DNA of 64,000 bases, from positions 4,133,327-4,197,326 of the forward strand of contig NZ_CH672387.1 of NCBI RefSeq assembly GCF_000153465.1, read 5' to 3'. A model generated the notes under the pieces. It saw only the letters and a list, made by a program, of their open reading frames with translations. It searched no databases and was not told the DNA's origin. Position numbers and translations under genes: made by a program. Shown here piece after piece: positions 11,478 through 20,557 of this stretch (the stretch's first letter is position 1; every line of letters starts with the position of its first letter). This DNA is from Aurantimonas manganoxydans SI85-9A1 (GTDB lineage: Bacteria; Pseudomonadota; Alphaproteobacteria; Rhizobiales; Rhizobiaceae).

Positions 11478-12089
11478 TCAGGCCGCAGTCACACGGCGCA
11501 GGGTCAGATTGATCCGGCCGCCCTTCTTCAGGAGCGTCGAGGTCGCGGGGTAGATCCGATCGACGCCGTGATAGGCCAGACGTCCCTCGCCGCCGAGAAC
11601 GACCACGTCGCCCGAATGCAGCCGGATCGAGGTCGTGCGGCCGCCGCGGGTGGTCTCCCCGACGCGGAACAGGCAGTCGTCGCCGAGCGAGACAGAGACG
11701 ACCGGCGCCGACAGATCCGTCTCGTCCTTGTCCTGGTGCAGGCCCATCTTCGCGGTGTCCTCGTAGAAATTGACGAGGCAGGCCTGCGGCGGATGATCGT
11801 AGGCGGCGAGCTCCTGCCAGATTTCCAGGAGCTTCGGGGGGATCGCCGGCCAGGGCGTGCGGGTGACCGGGTGCACCGGCTGGTAGCGATAACCGGACCG
11901 GTCCGTCACCCAACCCAGCTCGCCGCAATTGGTCATGCGCACCGAGAGGGGTTTTCCGGTCCGCGGCATTTCCGGCCGGTACAACGGCGCGGCGGCCACC
12001 ACCTCGCGCACCGCATCGACCAGTGCGACCTGTTCGTCACGGGAGAGATGGCCCGGAATGTGCCGGACGCCTTTGGGCAGGACGTTCAT
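11478..12089 (-). CDS. alkB: AlkB-type DNA/RNA demethylase
   Basis: AlkB removes N1-methyladenine and N3-methylcytosine lesions by Fe(II)/2-oxoglutarate oxidation. The 203-residue protein has NFY (107-109), the iron ligands His118 and Asp120 in HQDKDE, the third ligand His174 in AYHGVD, and the 2-oxoglutarate/substrate arginines in GRINLTLRR (Arg192, Arg198). The length and spacing match Escherichia coli AlkB. It starts at ATG 12089 and is not next to ada, so its induction cannot be judged from here. Confidence 0.93.
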   Translation of the reverse strand: MNVLPKGVRHIPGHLSRDEQVALVDAVREVVAAAPLYRPEMPRTGKPLSVRMTNCGELGWVTDRSGYRYQPVHPVTRTPWPAIPPKLLEIWQELAAYDHPPQACLVNFYEDTAKMGLHQDKDETDLSAPVVSVSLGDDCLFRVGETTRGGRTTSIRLHSGDVVVLGGEGRLAYHGVDRIYPATSTLLKKGGRINLTLRRVTAA

Positions 12090-12177
12090 GGGCGGTCATC
12101 TAGAGCAGCGTCGAGGATTCCCAGCTCCCGCTCGAACGGACCCTGGACGAGCGCGGCTTGACGCGCTGCCGGCCGTT

Positions 12178-12999
12178 TCAGGACAGATAGCCGAGCTGGG
12201 CGGCGAGGGCGACGGCGTGGGTGCGGTTGGACGCGTCGAGCTTGCGCTGGGCGGCCGTCAGATACTGCGAGATGGTGTATTCCGACAGGCTGAGGATGAT
12301 GCCGATCTCGGACGACGTCTTGCCGAGCATGGCGAGCTTCAGGCAGTCGCGCTCGCGCACCGACAGGGGATTGTTGCGCCGGTTCTCCTCGAAGCGAGCC
12401 GCCGCCAGCATGCCGAACAGGGCAAAGGCGAAGAGATGCAGCTCGCGGATCGCCTCCGCCGGGAGGGCGCAGCTGCGCCCGGCGAAGGACAGGGCGCCGT
12501 TGAAGGCGGTGAGCCCGTGCACCGGGAAGAAGGCGCCAGCGAGGTATTCCGCCTCCATGAGCATGCGGGCCGCCGGCGACGGATCGGGCTCGTCGGCGCC
12601 GTAGAGCGTGTCGATGTCCCAGACGAAGGGCATGGGATCGGTCTTTAGGGCGCCCACGACCAGCTTGGAACGGTGCAGCCCGAGCTGTTCATAGGCCTGG
12701 CCGAAGCTCTCAGACCAGTTGGACAGGAGGAGCCGCGTCGCCGTCCCGCCATCGTCCGTCGAGGGGACCGACAGGACCGCGGCGTGGGAGAAGCCGAAAT
12801 CCGTCGCCACGTCGCCGAGAAGCTGGGTCAGCGCGATCTCGTCCCAGGGCGGGGCGAGCCGGTTGAGACGGTCGAGCGCGCCGCTCATGGCGCCCGGCAC
12901 GGCCGCGCCGACATCCGCCTGGCCGCTTGCGCCGGGCAGTCTGTCGCTCAGGGCCGGGGCGCCCGCGGGGGCGCTCGTCGAACCGTTCGAAGATGGCAT
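12178..12999 (-). CDS. LuxR-family transcriptional regulator (solo, atypical ligand pocket)
   Basis: A 273-residue regulator: a low-complexity N-terminus (1-45), an autoinducer-binding-like domain (about 52-190), and a C-terminal GerE helix-turn-helix (LSVRERDCLKLAMLGKTSSE...). Aligned by eye to TraR, the ligand-pocket residues Trp57/Tyr61/Asp70/Pro71/Trp85 correspond to Phe99/Tyr103/Lys112/Leu113/Trp127, so the Asp that contacts the AHL amide is replaced by Lys. No luxI-type synthase lies in the window. This suggests a LuxR solo with another ligand or none. ATG 12999 has GAGAGG upstream; a TTG at 13062 would add an unlikely Arg-rich leader. It is divergent from hslU. Confidence 0.87.
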   Translation of the reverse strand: MPSSNGSTSAPAGAPALSDRLPGASGQADVGAAVPGAMSGALDRLNRLAPPWDEIALTQLLGDVATDFGFSHAAVLSVPSTDDGGTATRLLLSNWSESFGQAYEQLGLHRSKLVVGALKTDPMPFVWDIDTLYGADEPDPSPAARMLMEAEYLAGAFFPVHGLTAFNGALSFAGRSCALPAEAIRELHLFAFALFGMLAAARFEENRRNNPLSVRERDCLKLAMLGKTSSEIGIILSLSEYTISQYLTAAQRKLDASNRTHAVALAAQLGYLS

Positions 13000-13277
13000 G
13001 ATGGCACAGCCTCTCGCGATCTCTGAGGTCCGCCTCGCGCGCCTCCGCCGCGAATCGGACAAGGCTCATACTGGCCCCTCCGGGCCGAGGATTGAAGTCT
13101 TGACATGACGATCGGATGGTTTGCGTTTCCGGCTGCCGCGGGCGACCCGTCGCCAAGGGTGGCAGGATGGCGCCGCCACCCCCATCTAGCGGCGAGTTGC
13201 CATGGTGGCCGGCCCGGCCGACCCCCATCGATGCCAGCGTGTGTCGGCGCGGCCCGCCGGCCTGGAAAGAGATATCC

Positions 13278-14582
13278 ATGACAGATTTTTCCCCCCGCGA
13301 GATCGTCTCCGAGCTCGACCGCCACATCATCGGCCAGAAGGATGCCAAGCGCGCCGTCGCCGTCGCGCTGCGCAATCGCTGGCGGCGCCAGCAGCTCGAG
13401 GGGAGCCTGCGCGAAGAGGTGATGCCCAAGAACATCCTGATGATCGGACCCACCGGCGTCGGCAAGACCGAGATATCGCGCCGCCTGGCGCGGCTCGCCG
13501 GCGCGCCCTTCATCAAGGTCGAGGCCACCAAGTTCACCGAGGTCGGCTATGTCGGCCGCGACGTCGAGCAGATCATCCGCGACCTCGTCGAGATCGGCAT
13601 CGGACTGGTGCGCGAGAAGAAACGCGAAGAGGTGAAGGCCAAGGCGCATCAGGGCGCCGAGGACCGGGTGCTGAACGCCCTGGTCGGCAAAACGGCGTCG
13701 CCGGCGACGCGCGATTCCTTCCGCAAGAAACTGCGCGCCGGTGAGCTCGACGACAAGGAGATCGACGTCGAGGTCTCCGACACGTCCAACCCGATGGGCG
13801 GCATGGACATTCCCGGCATGCCGGGTGCCAATATCGGCGTCCTCAATCTGTCGGAGATGTTCGGCAAGATGGGCCAGCGCACCAAGCAGCGCCGGACGTC
13901 GGTGCGCGAGAGCTACGATCTGCTGATCGGCGAGGAATCCGACAAGCTGCTGGATCAGGAGCAGCTGGTGCGCGAGGCGATCTCGTCGGTCGAGAACAAC
14001 GGCATCGTCTTCCTCGACGAGATCGACAAGGTCGCCAACAAAGACGGCCAGAGCGGCGCCGGCGTCTCTCGCGAGGGCGTGCAGCGCGACCTGCTGCCGC
14101 TGGTCGAGGGCACCACGGTGGCGACCAAGCACGGCTCGGTGAAGACCGACCACATTCTGTTCATCGCCTCGGGCGCCTTCCATGTGTCGAAGCCGTCGGA
14201 CCTACTGCCGGAGTTGCAGGGCCGGCTGCCGATCCGCGTCGAGCTGCGGGCGCTGACCAAGGAAGATTTCCGCCGCATCCTGACGGAAACCGAAGCCTCG
14301 CTGATCAAGCAGTATATCGCGCTGATGAAGACCGAGAATGTTGATCTGGTGATCACCGACGATGCCATCGACGCGCTGGCGGACACGGCCGTGGCGCTGA
14401 ACGGCTCGATCGAGAATATCGGCGCACGGCGGCTGCAGACGGTCATGGAGCGCGTCCTCGACGACATCTCCTTCGAGGCGCCGGACAAGTCCGGCGAGAG
14501 CTGCACGGTCGATGCCGCCTATGTGCACAAGGCGCTGGACGGCATTGCCGGCGACACCGACCTGTCGCGCTTTATCCTCTAG
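13278..14582 (+). CDS. hslU: ATP-dependent protease HslVU, ATPase subunit
   Basis: HslU is the AAA+ unfoldase that feeds substrates to HslV. The 434-residue protein has Walker A GPTGVGKT (57-64), the pore motif GYVGRDVEQ, a central I domain (about 105-225), Walker B FLDEIDK, and sensor 2 [15 protein letters not shown]. The C-terminus DLSRFIL matches the family tail that docks into HslV. ATG 13278 follows GAAAGAGA. The 278-base gap before it is shared with the divergent luxR gene and contains no gene. Confidence 0.97.
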   Translation: MTDFSPREIVSELDRHIIGQKDAKRAVAVALRNRWRRQQLEGSLREEVMPKNILMIGPTGVGKTEISRRLARLAGAPFIKVEATKFTEVGYVGRDVEQIIRDLVEIGIGLVREKKREEVKAKAHQGAEDRVLNALVGKTASPATRDSFRKKLRAGELDDKEIDVEVSDTSNPMGGMDIPGMPGANIGVLNLSEMFGKMGQRTKQRRTSVRESYDLLIGEESDKLLDQEQLVREAISSVENNGIVFLDEIDKVANKDGQSGAGVSREGVQRDLLPLVEGTTVATKHGSVKTDHILFIASGAFHVSKPSDLLPELQGRLPIRVELRALTKEDFRRILTETEASLIKQYIALMKTENVDLVITDDAIDALADTAVALNGSIENIGARRLQTVMERVLDDISFEAPDKSGESCTVDAAYVHKALDGIAGDTDLSRFIL

Positions 14583-14591
14583 CCGAGGCGA

Positions 14592-15383
14592 TCAGGCGGC
14601 GGCACGGTCGGCCAAGCGGGGACAGAACGCCCGGCTGCGCATCGTGCCGTTGCGGCTGATCATCAGAACCGTGTCCGCGCTGACCATCGTCCAGCGCTCG
14701 GCATCGTCGCAGGGCTCCGAGGCGATGACGACGCCCGCGCCTTCCCTGCGCCAGTAGAGCGAGGGCGGCGGGCCGTCGCTGGCCCAGCGATAGGCCCACA
14801 GCGTTTCGCCATCGGTGTGGATCGCGGCGAAGCGGACCGGTGCGATTTCGCCGGTGCGCGCGGCCGTCGCCTCGATCTCGGCCAGCGTCGCGGCGATGGC
14901 GCCGACCGGATCGGTTGCGAGACCCCGCCCGAGGGCAGACAAGAAGATCGCCTCGGAATCGCTGGTGCCCCGACGCCGCGGATAGAGCGCGTCCGGAATG
15001 AGGGCGTCGATCTGACGGCGCAGACGGGCGTAGCCGCCGATCTGGCCATTGTGCAGGAACAGGTGCCGGCCATCCGAAAAGGGATGGCAATTGGCCGTCG
15101 AGACCTCGCCATAGGTCGCCGAGCGCACATGGGCGACGAAGAGCGGCGCGCGGATCTGCCGGCACAGGGAAACGAGATTGGCATCCGACCAGGCCGGCAG
15201 GATGGCGCGATAGACGCCGGGCTCCGGCCGCTCGCCATACCAGCCGATGCCGCAACCATCGCCGTTGACGACGGTCTTGGCTTCGCGGGCGGCCAGCGAC
15301 TGCGAGATCAGCGAGGCACGCGGCTCGATCAGCAGGCGATCGAGAAAGACCGGCGGACCGGCATAGGCGAGAAGGCGGCACAT
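14592..15383 (-). CDS. Class II glutamine amidotransferase (YafJ/EgtC-like)
   Basis: The 263-residue protein begins MCRLLAYAGPPVFL, so Cys2 becomes the N-terminal nucleophile after Met removal, as in GATase type 2 enzymes. NGDGCGIGWYG, AHVRSATYGEVS, NCHPFSDGRHLFLHNGQIGGY and TSDSEAIF are the conserved glutamine-binding and oxyanion segments. No synthetase partner is fused to it, and no ergothioneine genes are nearby, so the acceptor of the ammonia is unknown. Converges with hslU nine bases away. Confidence 0.88.
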   Translation of the reverse strand: MCRLLAYAGPPVFLDRLLIEPRASLISQSLAAREAKTVVNGDGCGIGWYGERPEPGVYRAILPAWSDANLVSLCRQIRAPLFVAHVRSATYGEVSTANCHPFSDGRHLFLHNGQIGGYARLRRQIDALIPDALYPRRRGTSDSEAIFLSALGRGLATDPVGAIAATLAEIEATAARTGEIAPVRFAAIHTDGETLWAYRWASDGPPPSLYWRREGAGVVIASEPCDDAERWTMVSADTVLMISRNGTMRSRAFCPRLADRAAA

Positions 15384-15480
15384 CGGACGGCGACACCACT
15401 GAAACGGGCGCCGCAGCAGCGCCTTCGCCCGCAGTCTCCGGCCGGTATGGTAAACAAAGGCTTAAAGCCGATGCCCACCC

Positions 15481-15496
15481 TGTTTCACGTGAGTCT
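15481..15496. promoter_or_regulatory. Degenerate parS-like site
   Basis: TGTTTCACGTGAGTCT keeps the first half and the CACGTG core of the ParB consensus but differs at three positions of the second half (13/16). It lies in the space between the amidotransferase gene and the xre gene. Binding strength is uncertain. Confidence 0.5.
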
Positions 15497-15513
15497 TCCC
15501 CGGGTGCCTGCGT

Positions 15514-15912
15514 TCAGCGGCGGCGGCGACGGGCCCGCAGGGCGTCTTCGGCCCGGGTGGCGGCCTCTTCCAGCTCGGCGCGCAGGCGCTTCAGATCCGC
15601 TTCGGGCAGGATGGCGATGGTTTCGGCCAGCCGGTTGGCCAGTGCCGTCGCATCGGGGCCGAGGCCGGCCGTTTCGACCGTGACCTTGGGATGCGAGAGT
15701 TCGGCCAGACGCTCCAGCTCCTCGGCGTCGTCCCAGATGACGTTGAGATAGCCGATGATCCGCTGCAGCAGATCCCAGGTCGGTCGGCCACGGCGGCCGT
15801 GCTCCAGCGCCGAGAGATAGGCGCTGGAAACCCCGAGCGCCGCCGCCATCTGGCTCTGGGTGACACCGCGCTCCTTGCGGAATGCCCGGACCTTTTCGCC
15901 GAAGGGGGTCAT
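15514..15912 (-). CDS. XRE-family helix-turn-helix regulator
   Basis: A 132-residue DNA-binding protein. The Cro/C1-type HTH occupies about residues 1-65 (MTPFGEKVRAFRKERGVTQSQM..., SAYLSALEHGRRGRP), followed by a helical, charged C-terminus rich in Leu and Ala (LERLAELS, LRAELEEAA) ending in RARRRRR, a possible oligomerisation segment. The start ATG overlaps the TGA of the smr gene by four bases (ATGA), so it is coupled to smr and mltA. Family regulators of this form occur in the same place in related genomes; targets are unknown. Confidence 0.87.
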   Translation of the reverse strand: MTPFGEKVRAFRKERGVTQSQMAAALGVSSAYLSALEHGRRGRPTWDLLQRIIGYLNVIWDDAEELERLAELSHPKVTVETAGLGPDATALANRLAETIAILPEADLKRLRAELEEAATRAEDALRARRRRR

Positions 15913-16472
15913 CCGAACCGCCTGACGCGCACATAGAGCGCACCATCGCCGCCATGATGGCGCTCGGCGCTGTCGAAGCCGGAGACGAGCGGGCGGAATT
16001 CCGGACTGCCGAACCACATGGGCACGACCCGGCGCAGGACGCCGCGCGAGCCGAAATGCCCGCCCGATCCGCCCCGTCCGGTGATCACCAGCACATGGCG
16101 CAGGCCCATGGCCTGGGACTGGCGCAGGAAGCTCACCAGCGCGTCATGGGCGACGCCCTGGGTCATCTCGTGCAGATCGATCCGCGCCTCGATGGGCAGC
16201 CGCCCCTTGGAGATCTTGCGGCGGGTCGGACGCTCGAACGGGTGCTGCGTCAGTCGCGGCTGTGGCGGCGGCTGCCGGATCGGCGCCGGCAGGGCGGGAG
16301 CTGCCGTCTTCGAACCCTTGCGACCGACCGGTGGCGGCGCAGCCGGGAGTTCCGGTGCGTCCTCGGGCGGCATCTGCGGATGCGACTTGCCCTTCAGCGG
16401 CACCGCCGAGCGGGCGACGCTGGCCCACAGGCGCGCATCCTCGACGCTGAGCGTGCGACGACGGCGCTTCAT
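15909..16472 (-). CDS. Smr/MutS2-like domain protein
   Basis: A 187-residue protein with a Pro/Lys-rich N-terminal half (about 1-90) and a C-terminal Smr domain: ARIDLHEMTQGVAHDALVSFL with the DLHG-equivalent DLHE, then HVLVITGRGGSGG (TGKG-like) and the terminal GGDGALYVRVRR (GGxGxxxVxL). Smr domains are nicking endonucleases or ribosome-rescue nucleases in several lineages; activity here is not known. The gene overlaps mltA and xre by four bases each (ATGA at 16469-16472 and 15909-15912). Confidence 0.9.
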   Translation of the reverse strand: MKRRRRTLSVEDARLWASVARSAVPLKGKSHPQMPPEDAPELPAAPPPVGRKGSKTAAPALPAPIRQPPPQPRLTQHPFERPTRRKISKGRLPIEARIDLHEMTQGVAHDALVSFLRQSQAMGLRHVLVITGRGGSGGHFGSRGVLRRVVPMWFGSPEFRPLVSGFDSAERHHGGDGALYVRVRRFG

Positions 16473-17578
16473 CGGACGAGGCGAGCCGCCAGCGCCGGCG
16501 GCACGAGAATGGTGAAGTCGGCGGCATGGCGAATTCGCCCGGCGATCCGACCGGCCGCATCGCCCGAGCCGACGAAGATGTCGGCCCGGGCCGGGCCGAG
16601 AATGGCCGAGCCGGTGTCCTGCGCCACCATCAGGCGGCGGAACGGTACGCCGTCGATGGCAAGATCCGGCGCCGCGATAAAGTAGGGCACGCCGAAGGTC
16701 GCCAGTTCGCGGTCGACGGCGATGGAGGCCAGCGGCGTCAGCGGCACCTTGGCGGCGCCGACGGGACCCAGCACGGGATCCTCCACCGGCGTCTCGCGGA
16801 AGAAGATGAAGGAGCGGTTGCGGTCGAACAGGCTGCGCACGCGATCCGGATGCGCCGCCAGCCACGCCCTGATGCCGTCCATGTCGGCTTCGGCGAGGGT
16901 CAGCTCGCCCTCGTCCACCAGGATACGGCCGATGGCGGTGAAGCGGTGCCCAGTCTTGGCGGCATAACCGACGCGGACCTGCCGGCCATCCTCATAGGCA
17001 AGGCGCGCCGAGCCCTGGATATGGATGAAGAACGCGTCGACCGGGTCGGCCAGCCAGGCGATCTCGAGGCCCATGCCGTCCAGCGCGCCCGCCTCGATGG
17101 CGGCGCGGTCGGCATATTCCTCCAGAAGGCCGCAAGGCTTGCGGCGGGCGAAGCGGAAATAGGGATCGAGACCGGGCGGCCGCGAAACGTCGTCGATCTT
17201 CACGAGATCCGGCGGCGGGGCATACAGGGGAAAGCGGTAGCGTTCGGTGCGCACCGGCGAGCCGGCGACGACGGGCTCGTAATAGCCGGTGACGAAGCCG
17301 GATTGAGCCGCTTCCGCTTCGTCGGGACGGATATGCAGCGGCTCGAAGTGGCGTTCGAAGAAGGCGCGGGCCTCGGCCTGGCCCAACGCGCCGGTCACTT
17401 GCAGCGCGGCGCGGGCGGCCTCGGCAAACGCATCGGCGTCGATCCCGAGCGACCCGGTGGGAAAGCTGCCCTGTTCGAGCCGGGCCGCACTGGCGCGAAA
17501 GGCCGACAGCGCCGATGCATGATCAGCGCCGTCCCAGCCCTCCAGATCCGACCATTGCCGGCGAACGAATGCCGTCAT
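16469..17578 (-). CDS. mltA: Membrane-bound lytic murein transglycosylase A homologue
   Basis: MltA cleaves peptidoglycan glycan strands, leaving 1,6-anhydro ends. The 369-residue protein has the MltA domain (GFVTGYYEPVVAGS..., FFIHIQGSARL) and the 3D domain at the C-terminus (VAQDTGSAI, ARADIFVGSG), whose Asp is the catalytic acid. No signal peptide or lipobox is visible: the N-terminus MTAFVRRQWSDLEGWDG is hydrophilic, and the tim44 stop only 15 bases upstream leaves no room for a longer start. How it reaches the periplasm is unclear. It is coupled to smr downstream. Confidence 0.92.
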   Translation of the reverse strand: MTAFVRRQWSDLEGWDGADHASALSAFRASAARLEQGSFPTGSLGIDADAFAEAARAALQVTGALGQAEARAFFERHFEPLHIRPDEAEAAQSGFVTGYYEPVVAGSPVRTERYRFPLYAPPPDLVKIDDVSRPPGLDPYFRFARRKPCGLLEEYADRAAIEAGALDGMGLEIAWLADPVDAFFIHIQGSARLAYEDGRQVRVGYAAKTGHRFTAIGRILVDEGELTLAEADMDGIRAWLAAHPDRVRSLFDRNRSFIFFRETPVEDPVLGPVGAAKVPLTPLASIAVDRELATFGVPYFIAAPDLAIDGVPFRRLMVAQDTGSAILGPARADIFVGSGDAAGRIAGRIRHAADFTILVPPALAARLVR

Positions 17579-17593
17579 CGTCGCCGCTCCGGC

Positions 17594-18310
17594 TCACGCG
17601 TCTTCGGACTCGGTCCCGGCCAGCTTCCAGTTCGGATCGCGCGAGCGCGTGTCGCGGGCGAAGGTCCACACGTCCTTGACCTCGACGACCGTTTCCAGAT
17701 CGCCGTCGACCACGGTCTCGTCGGGCTTCACGACGGCCGAAATGACCTGCGCGACGATGCGCAGGGTGACCATCGCCTCGCGGTCCTTCTGCTCGGCCCC
17801 GACAATCGTGGCGTCGTCGATGCCGACGAAGGAGAACTGCATGCGCTCGTCGCGCTGCTCGCGCTCGCTGATCGCCTGCTCGAAGCCCTGGTAGACATCC
17901 GGGGACAGGAGGTTCTTGAGAAGCTTGCGGTCGCCATCGGCAAAGGCGGTCACGATCATTTCATAGGCGACCTTGGCACCGTCCAGGAATTCCTTCGGGT
18001 CGAAGGACGGATCGGCGTCGCGGATCCGGCGCAACTCGGCATTCACCGGTGTGCCCGGCTTGGCGACCTTGTCGATCGCCTCATAGGGGGTGGCCGCCGG
18101 TGCCGCCTCGCCTTCGATCTCGGTGCCGCCGCGGCGGTTCGGCAGGGTCACGACATTGTCGTTGCGCGCCGCGTCGTCGCGCGGCGCATCCCGGCGCGAA
18201 TAGGGGTCGAAGGGCGGGCGCTCGTTGCCCGTACGCTTGCCCAGAACGCTTCGCAGCTGAAACAGGACGATCGCCGCAACAATGATAAAGAAGATCGTCC
18301 CAAAACTCAT
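17594..18310 (-). CDS. Tim44/TimA-like membrane-anchored protein
   Basis: A 238-residue protein with one N-terminal membrane segment (FGTIFFIIVAAIVLFQLRSVLG), a basic polar linker (about 25-80) and a C-terminal Tim44-like domain (YEMIVTAFADGDRKLLKNLLSPDVYQGFEQAI, ending VWTFARDTRSRDPNWKLAGTE). Mitochondrial Tim44 tethers the import motor; the role of alphaproteobacterial homologues is not settled. Divergent from fxsA, 186 bases apart. It sits directly ahead of mltA, probably in one transcript. Confidence 0.9.
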   Translation of the reverse strand: MSFGTIFFIIVAAIVLFQLRSVLGKRTGNERPPFDPYSRRDAPRDDAARNDNVVTLPNRRGGTEIEGEAAPAATPYEAIDKVAKPGTPVNAELRRIRDADPSFDPKEFLDGAKVAYEMIVTAFADGDRKLLKNLLSPDVYQGFEQAISEREQRDERMQFSFVGIDDATIVGAEQKDREAMVTLRIVAQVISAVVKPDETVVDGDLETVVEVKDVWTFARDTRSRDPNWKLAGTESEDA

Positions 18311-18496
18311 TGCGCGTCGTCACCCCTAGTGGCCGGTCAAGTCATCCGCCGTCATATAGAGACGAGGGGCGACGCATTCAAATTTGTTTCCGCAGTTCCT
18401 ATGTCCTGATGCGGCGGCCAAACCGCACATGTCCGGCCGCGGGCCCGCAAAGGCGGGCCTCGGCCATCGAACGGCCGCGCAAGGAGAAGACGGACC

Positions 18497-19036
18497 ATGC
18501 CCTTCGCCCTGATACCCTTTCTGCTGCTCGCCATCCCGATCCTGGAGATCGCGGTGTTCATCCTGGTGGGCAATGCCATCGGCCTGTGGCCGACGCTGGG
18601 TCTCGTCATCCTGACCGCCGTGATCGGCTCGATCCTGTTGAAACAGCAGGGCATTTCGACGCTGGCCCGTATCCAGACCGAGATCGGCGCCGGCCGCGTG
18701 CCGGGCCGCGATCTCGTCAGCGGCGTGATGATCGCCATGGCCGGCGTCCTCCTGCTGACCCCGGGCCTCGTCACCGACGCGCTCGGCTTCCTGCTGTTCG
18801 TGCCGGGCGTTCGCTCGCGCATCTTCGACTTCCTGAAATCCCGCGTCGTCGTCGTCGGCCAGAACAGCTTCGGGTCAGGCATGGGCGGGCAGCCGCGCCG
18901 CGAACCGCCCTATGCGGCCGGTCCCGACGTCGTCGATCTGTCAGGCGAGGAATTTCGCCGCGGGCCCGATCCGGCATCGCCCTGGCACGAGCCGGAGGAT
19001 GGCGATGGCGGGACCAACGGTCGCCGCCTGCATTGA
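18497..19036 (+). CDS. fxsA: FxsA family membrane protein
   Basis: A 179-residue protein with an N-terminal two- or three-segment membrane domain (FALIPFLLLAIPILEIAVFILVG, GLWPTLGLVILTAVIGSILL, and VSGVMIAMAGVLLLTPGLVTDALGFLL) containing the PGxxTD motif typical of FxsA. The last 60 residues are polar and low in conservation. FxsA was named as a suppressor of F exclusion of phage T7; its normal function is unclear. AAGGAGA lies just upstream. It precedes secB by about 190 bases. Confidence 0.9.
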   Translation: MPFALIPFLLLAIPILEIAVFILVGNAIGLWPTLGLVILTAVIGSILLKQQGISTLARIQTEIGAGRVPGRDLVSGVMIAMAGVLLLTPGLVTDALGFLLFVPGVRSRIFDFLKSRVVVVGQNSFGSGMGGQPRREPPYAAGPDVVDLSGEEFRRGPDPASPWHEPEDGDGGTNGRRLH

Positions 19037-19227
19037 GCGGGTGACGCGGATGCCGGGCCGCTTGCGCCCGGCCGCGGATCGTCTTGTTCTGATGCCCCCC
19101 GCGTGATAGCGCTCGCCCCCGTGTTTTTCCTGCCGGACGGACCGTCGGCCCCTCCGGCTCTTCACCCGGCACGAGCGCGCGAACAGGCGCCGGCCCTGCC
19201 GGGTCATCAGCGATACGGGAGCAGACC

Positions 19228-19746
19228 ATGTCCGAGACCAACGATCTGAATGCGACGAATGGCGGCAACGGCGCCGGCGGCGACGAGAACGCCAACCCGC
19301 CCCGCATCAACATCCTGACGCAGTATATTCGCGACCTCTCCTTCGAGAGCCCGAACGCACCGGGTGTCCTGCGCGGCCAGACCAAGGCGCCGAACATCAA
19401 TATCGGCGTCAATGTCGGTGCCAACCCGATCCAGGGTTCGGACGGCGACTACGACGTGCGCCTGACGCTGAACGCCAAGGCCGGCGAAGGCGAAGACATG
19501 ATGTTCGCCGTCGAGCTGGAATATGGCGGCGTCTTCAAGCTGCAGAACTTCCCGCAGGAGCATCTCCTGCCGGTGCTGTTCATCGAGTGCCCGCGCCTGC
19601 TGTTCCCCTTCGCGCGCCAGGTGATGGCCGACATCACCCGCAATGGCGGCTTCCCGCCGCTGATGATCGACCCGATCGACTTCGCCCAGCTGTTCCAGCA
19701 GCGCATGGCCGAAGAGCGCGCTCGCCAGCAGGTTCAGCCCAGCTAA
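19228..19746 (+). CDS. secB: Protein-export chaperone SecB
   Basis: SecB keeps preproteins unfolded and hands them to SecA. The 172-residue protein has a polar Asn/Gly-rich N-terminal stretch (1-25), then [25 protein letters not shown]-like strands, [52 protein letters not shown], all core SecB sequence. It ends with a strong terminator at 19771-19805. It converges with dnaQ, its usual neighbour near the origin in this order. Confidence 0.97.
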   Translation: MSETNDLNATNGGNGAGGDENANPPRINILTQYIRDLSFESPNAPGVLRGQTKAPNINIGVNVGANPIQGSDGDYDVRLTLNAKAGEGEDMMFAVELEYGGVFKLQNFPQEHLLPVLFIECPRLLFPFARQVMADITRNGGFPPLMIDPIDFAQLFQQRMAEERARQQVQPS

Positions 19747-19770
19747 GCTGCGGTCTCAGAACACAAGAGG

Positions 19771-19805
19771 ACGCCGGCAGCCCATCGGGTTTGCCGGCGT
19801 TTTTC
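19771..19805 (+). terminator. Intrinsic terminator of secB
   Basis: ACGCCGGCA (19771-19779) pairs with TGCCGGCGT (19792-19800), followed by TTTTT. It lies between convergent secB and dnaQ. Confidence 0.9.
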
Positions 19806-19837
19806 ATGGTGCGCCTGTCTGGTGAATGCGGCCGGGC

Positions 19838-20557
19838 TCAGCCCGGGGACGCCTCGGCCTCCGGCCGCTCCAGATAGTTCCACCAGATCGCCTCGTCGCC
19901 AAGGGTGGAGACGAAGGCACGGTGCCGCACGATCTCGTCCTGCGACAGGCGCGACGGCAGCGGCACGGGCCGCGGCGCGATCCGCCAGACATTGCCGTCG
20001 GCATCCTCGTGGGCATCTTCCTCGACAGCCAGGCCCAGTGCCGCCTGCCGGCCGCCGATCAGCTCGATATAGACTTCCGCCAGAAGCTCGGAATCGAGCA
20101 GGGCGCCATGCTTGTCTCGGCGCGAGGTGTCGACCGAAAAGCGCGAGCAGAGTGCGTCGAGCGTTGCCGGCGCCATGGGGAACTTGCGCCGCGCCATGGG
20201 CAGGGTGTCGATCACGACGCTCGGATCGATCGGCGGCTGGTCGATGCGCTTCAGTTCGGCATTGAGGAAGCGGACGTCGAAGGCGGCGTTATGGGCGATC
20301 AGCTTGGCACCGGAAAAGAACTCCAGGAACTCGTCCGCGATCTCGGAGAACAGCGGCTTGTCGGCCAGGAAGTCGTCGGAAATACCATGCACGTCGAAGG
20401 CGGCCGGGTCGACCTTGCGGCCCGCCGGACGGATGAAGGCGTGGTAGTTCTTGCCGGTCGGAATGTGGTTCCACAATTCCACCCCGCCGATCTCGATGAC
20501 CCGCTCGACATCCGGATCAAGGCCGGTGGTTTCGGTATCGAAGACGATTTCGCGCAT
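19838..20557 (-). CDS. dnaQ: DNA polymerase III, epsilon subunit (proofreading exonuclease)
   Basis: DnaQ is the 3'-5' proofreading exonuclease of the replicative polymerase. The 239-residue protein has Exo I FDTETTGLD (Asp7, Glu9), Exo II HNAAFDVRFLN, and Exo III HGALLDSELLAEVYIEL with the catalytic His and Asp. The C-terminal 60 residues are the usual polymerase-binding extension. ATG at 20557 begins MREIVFDTET as expected. Confidence 0.96.
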   Translation of the reverse strand: MREIVFDTETTGLDPDVERVIEIGGVELWNHIPTGKNYHAFIRPAGRKVDPAAFDVHGISDDFLADKPLFSEIADEFLEFFSGAKLIAHNAAFDVRFLNAELKRIDQPPIDPSVVIDTLPMARRKFPMAPATLDALCSRFSVDTSRRDKHGALLDSELLAEVYIELIGGRQAALGLAVEEDAHEDADGNVWRIAPRPVPLPSRLSQDEIVRHRAFVSTLGDEAIWWNYLERPEAEASPG

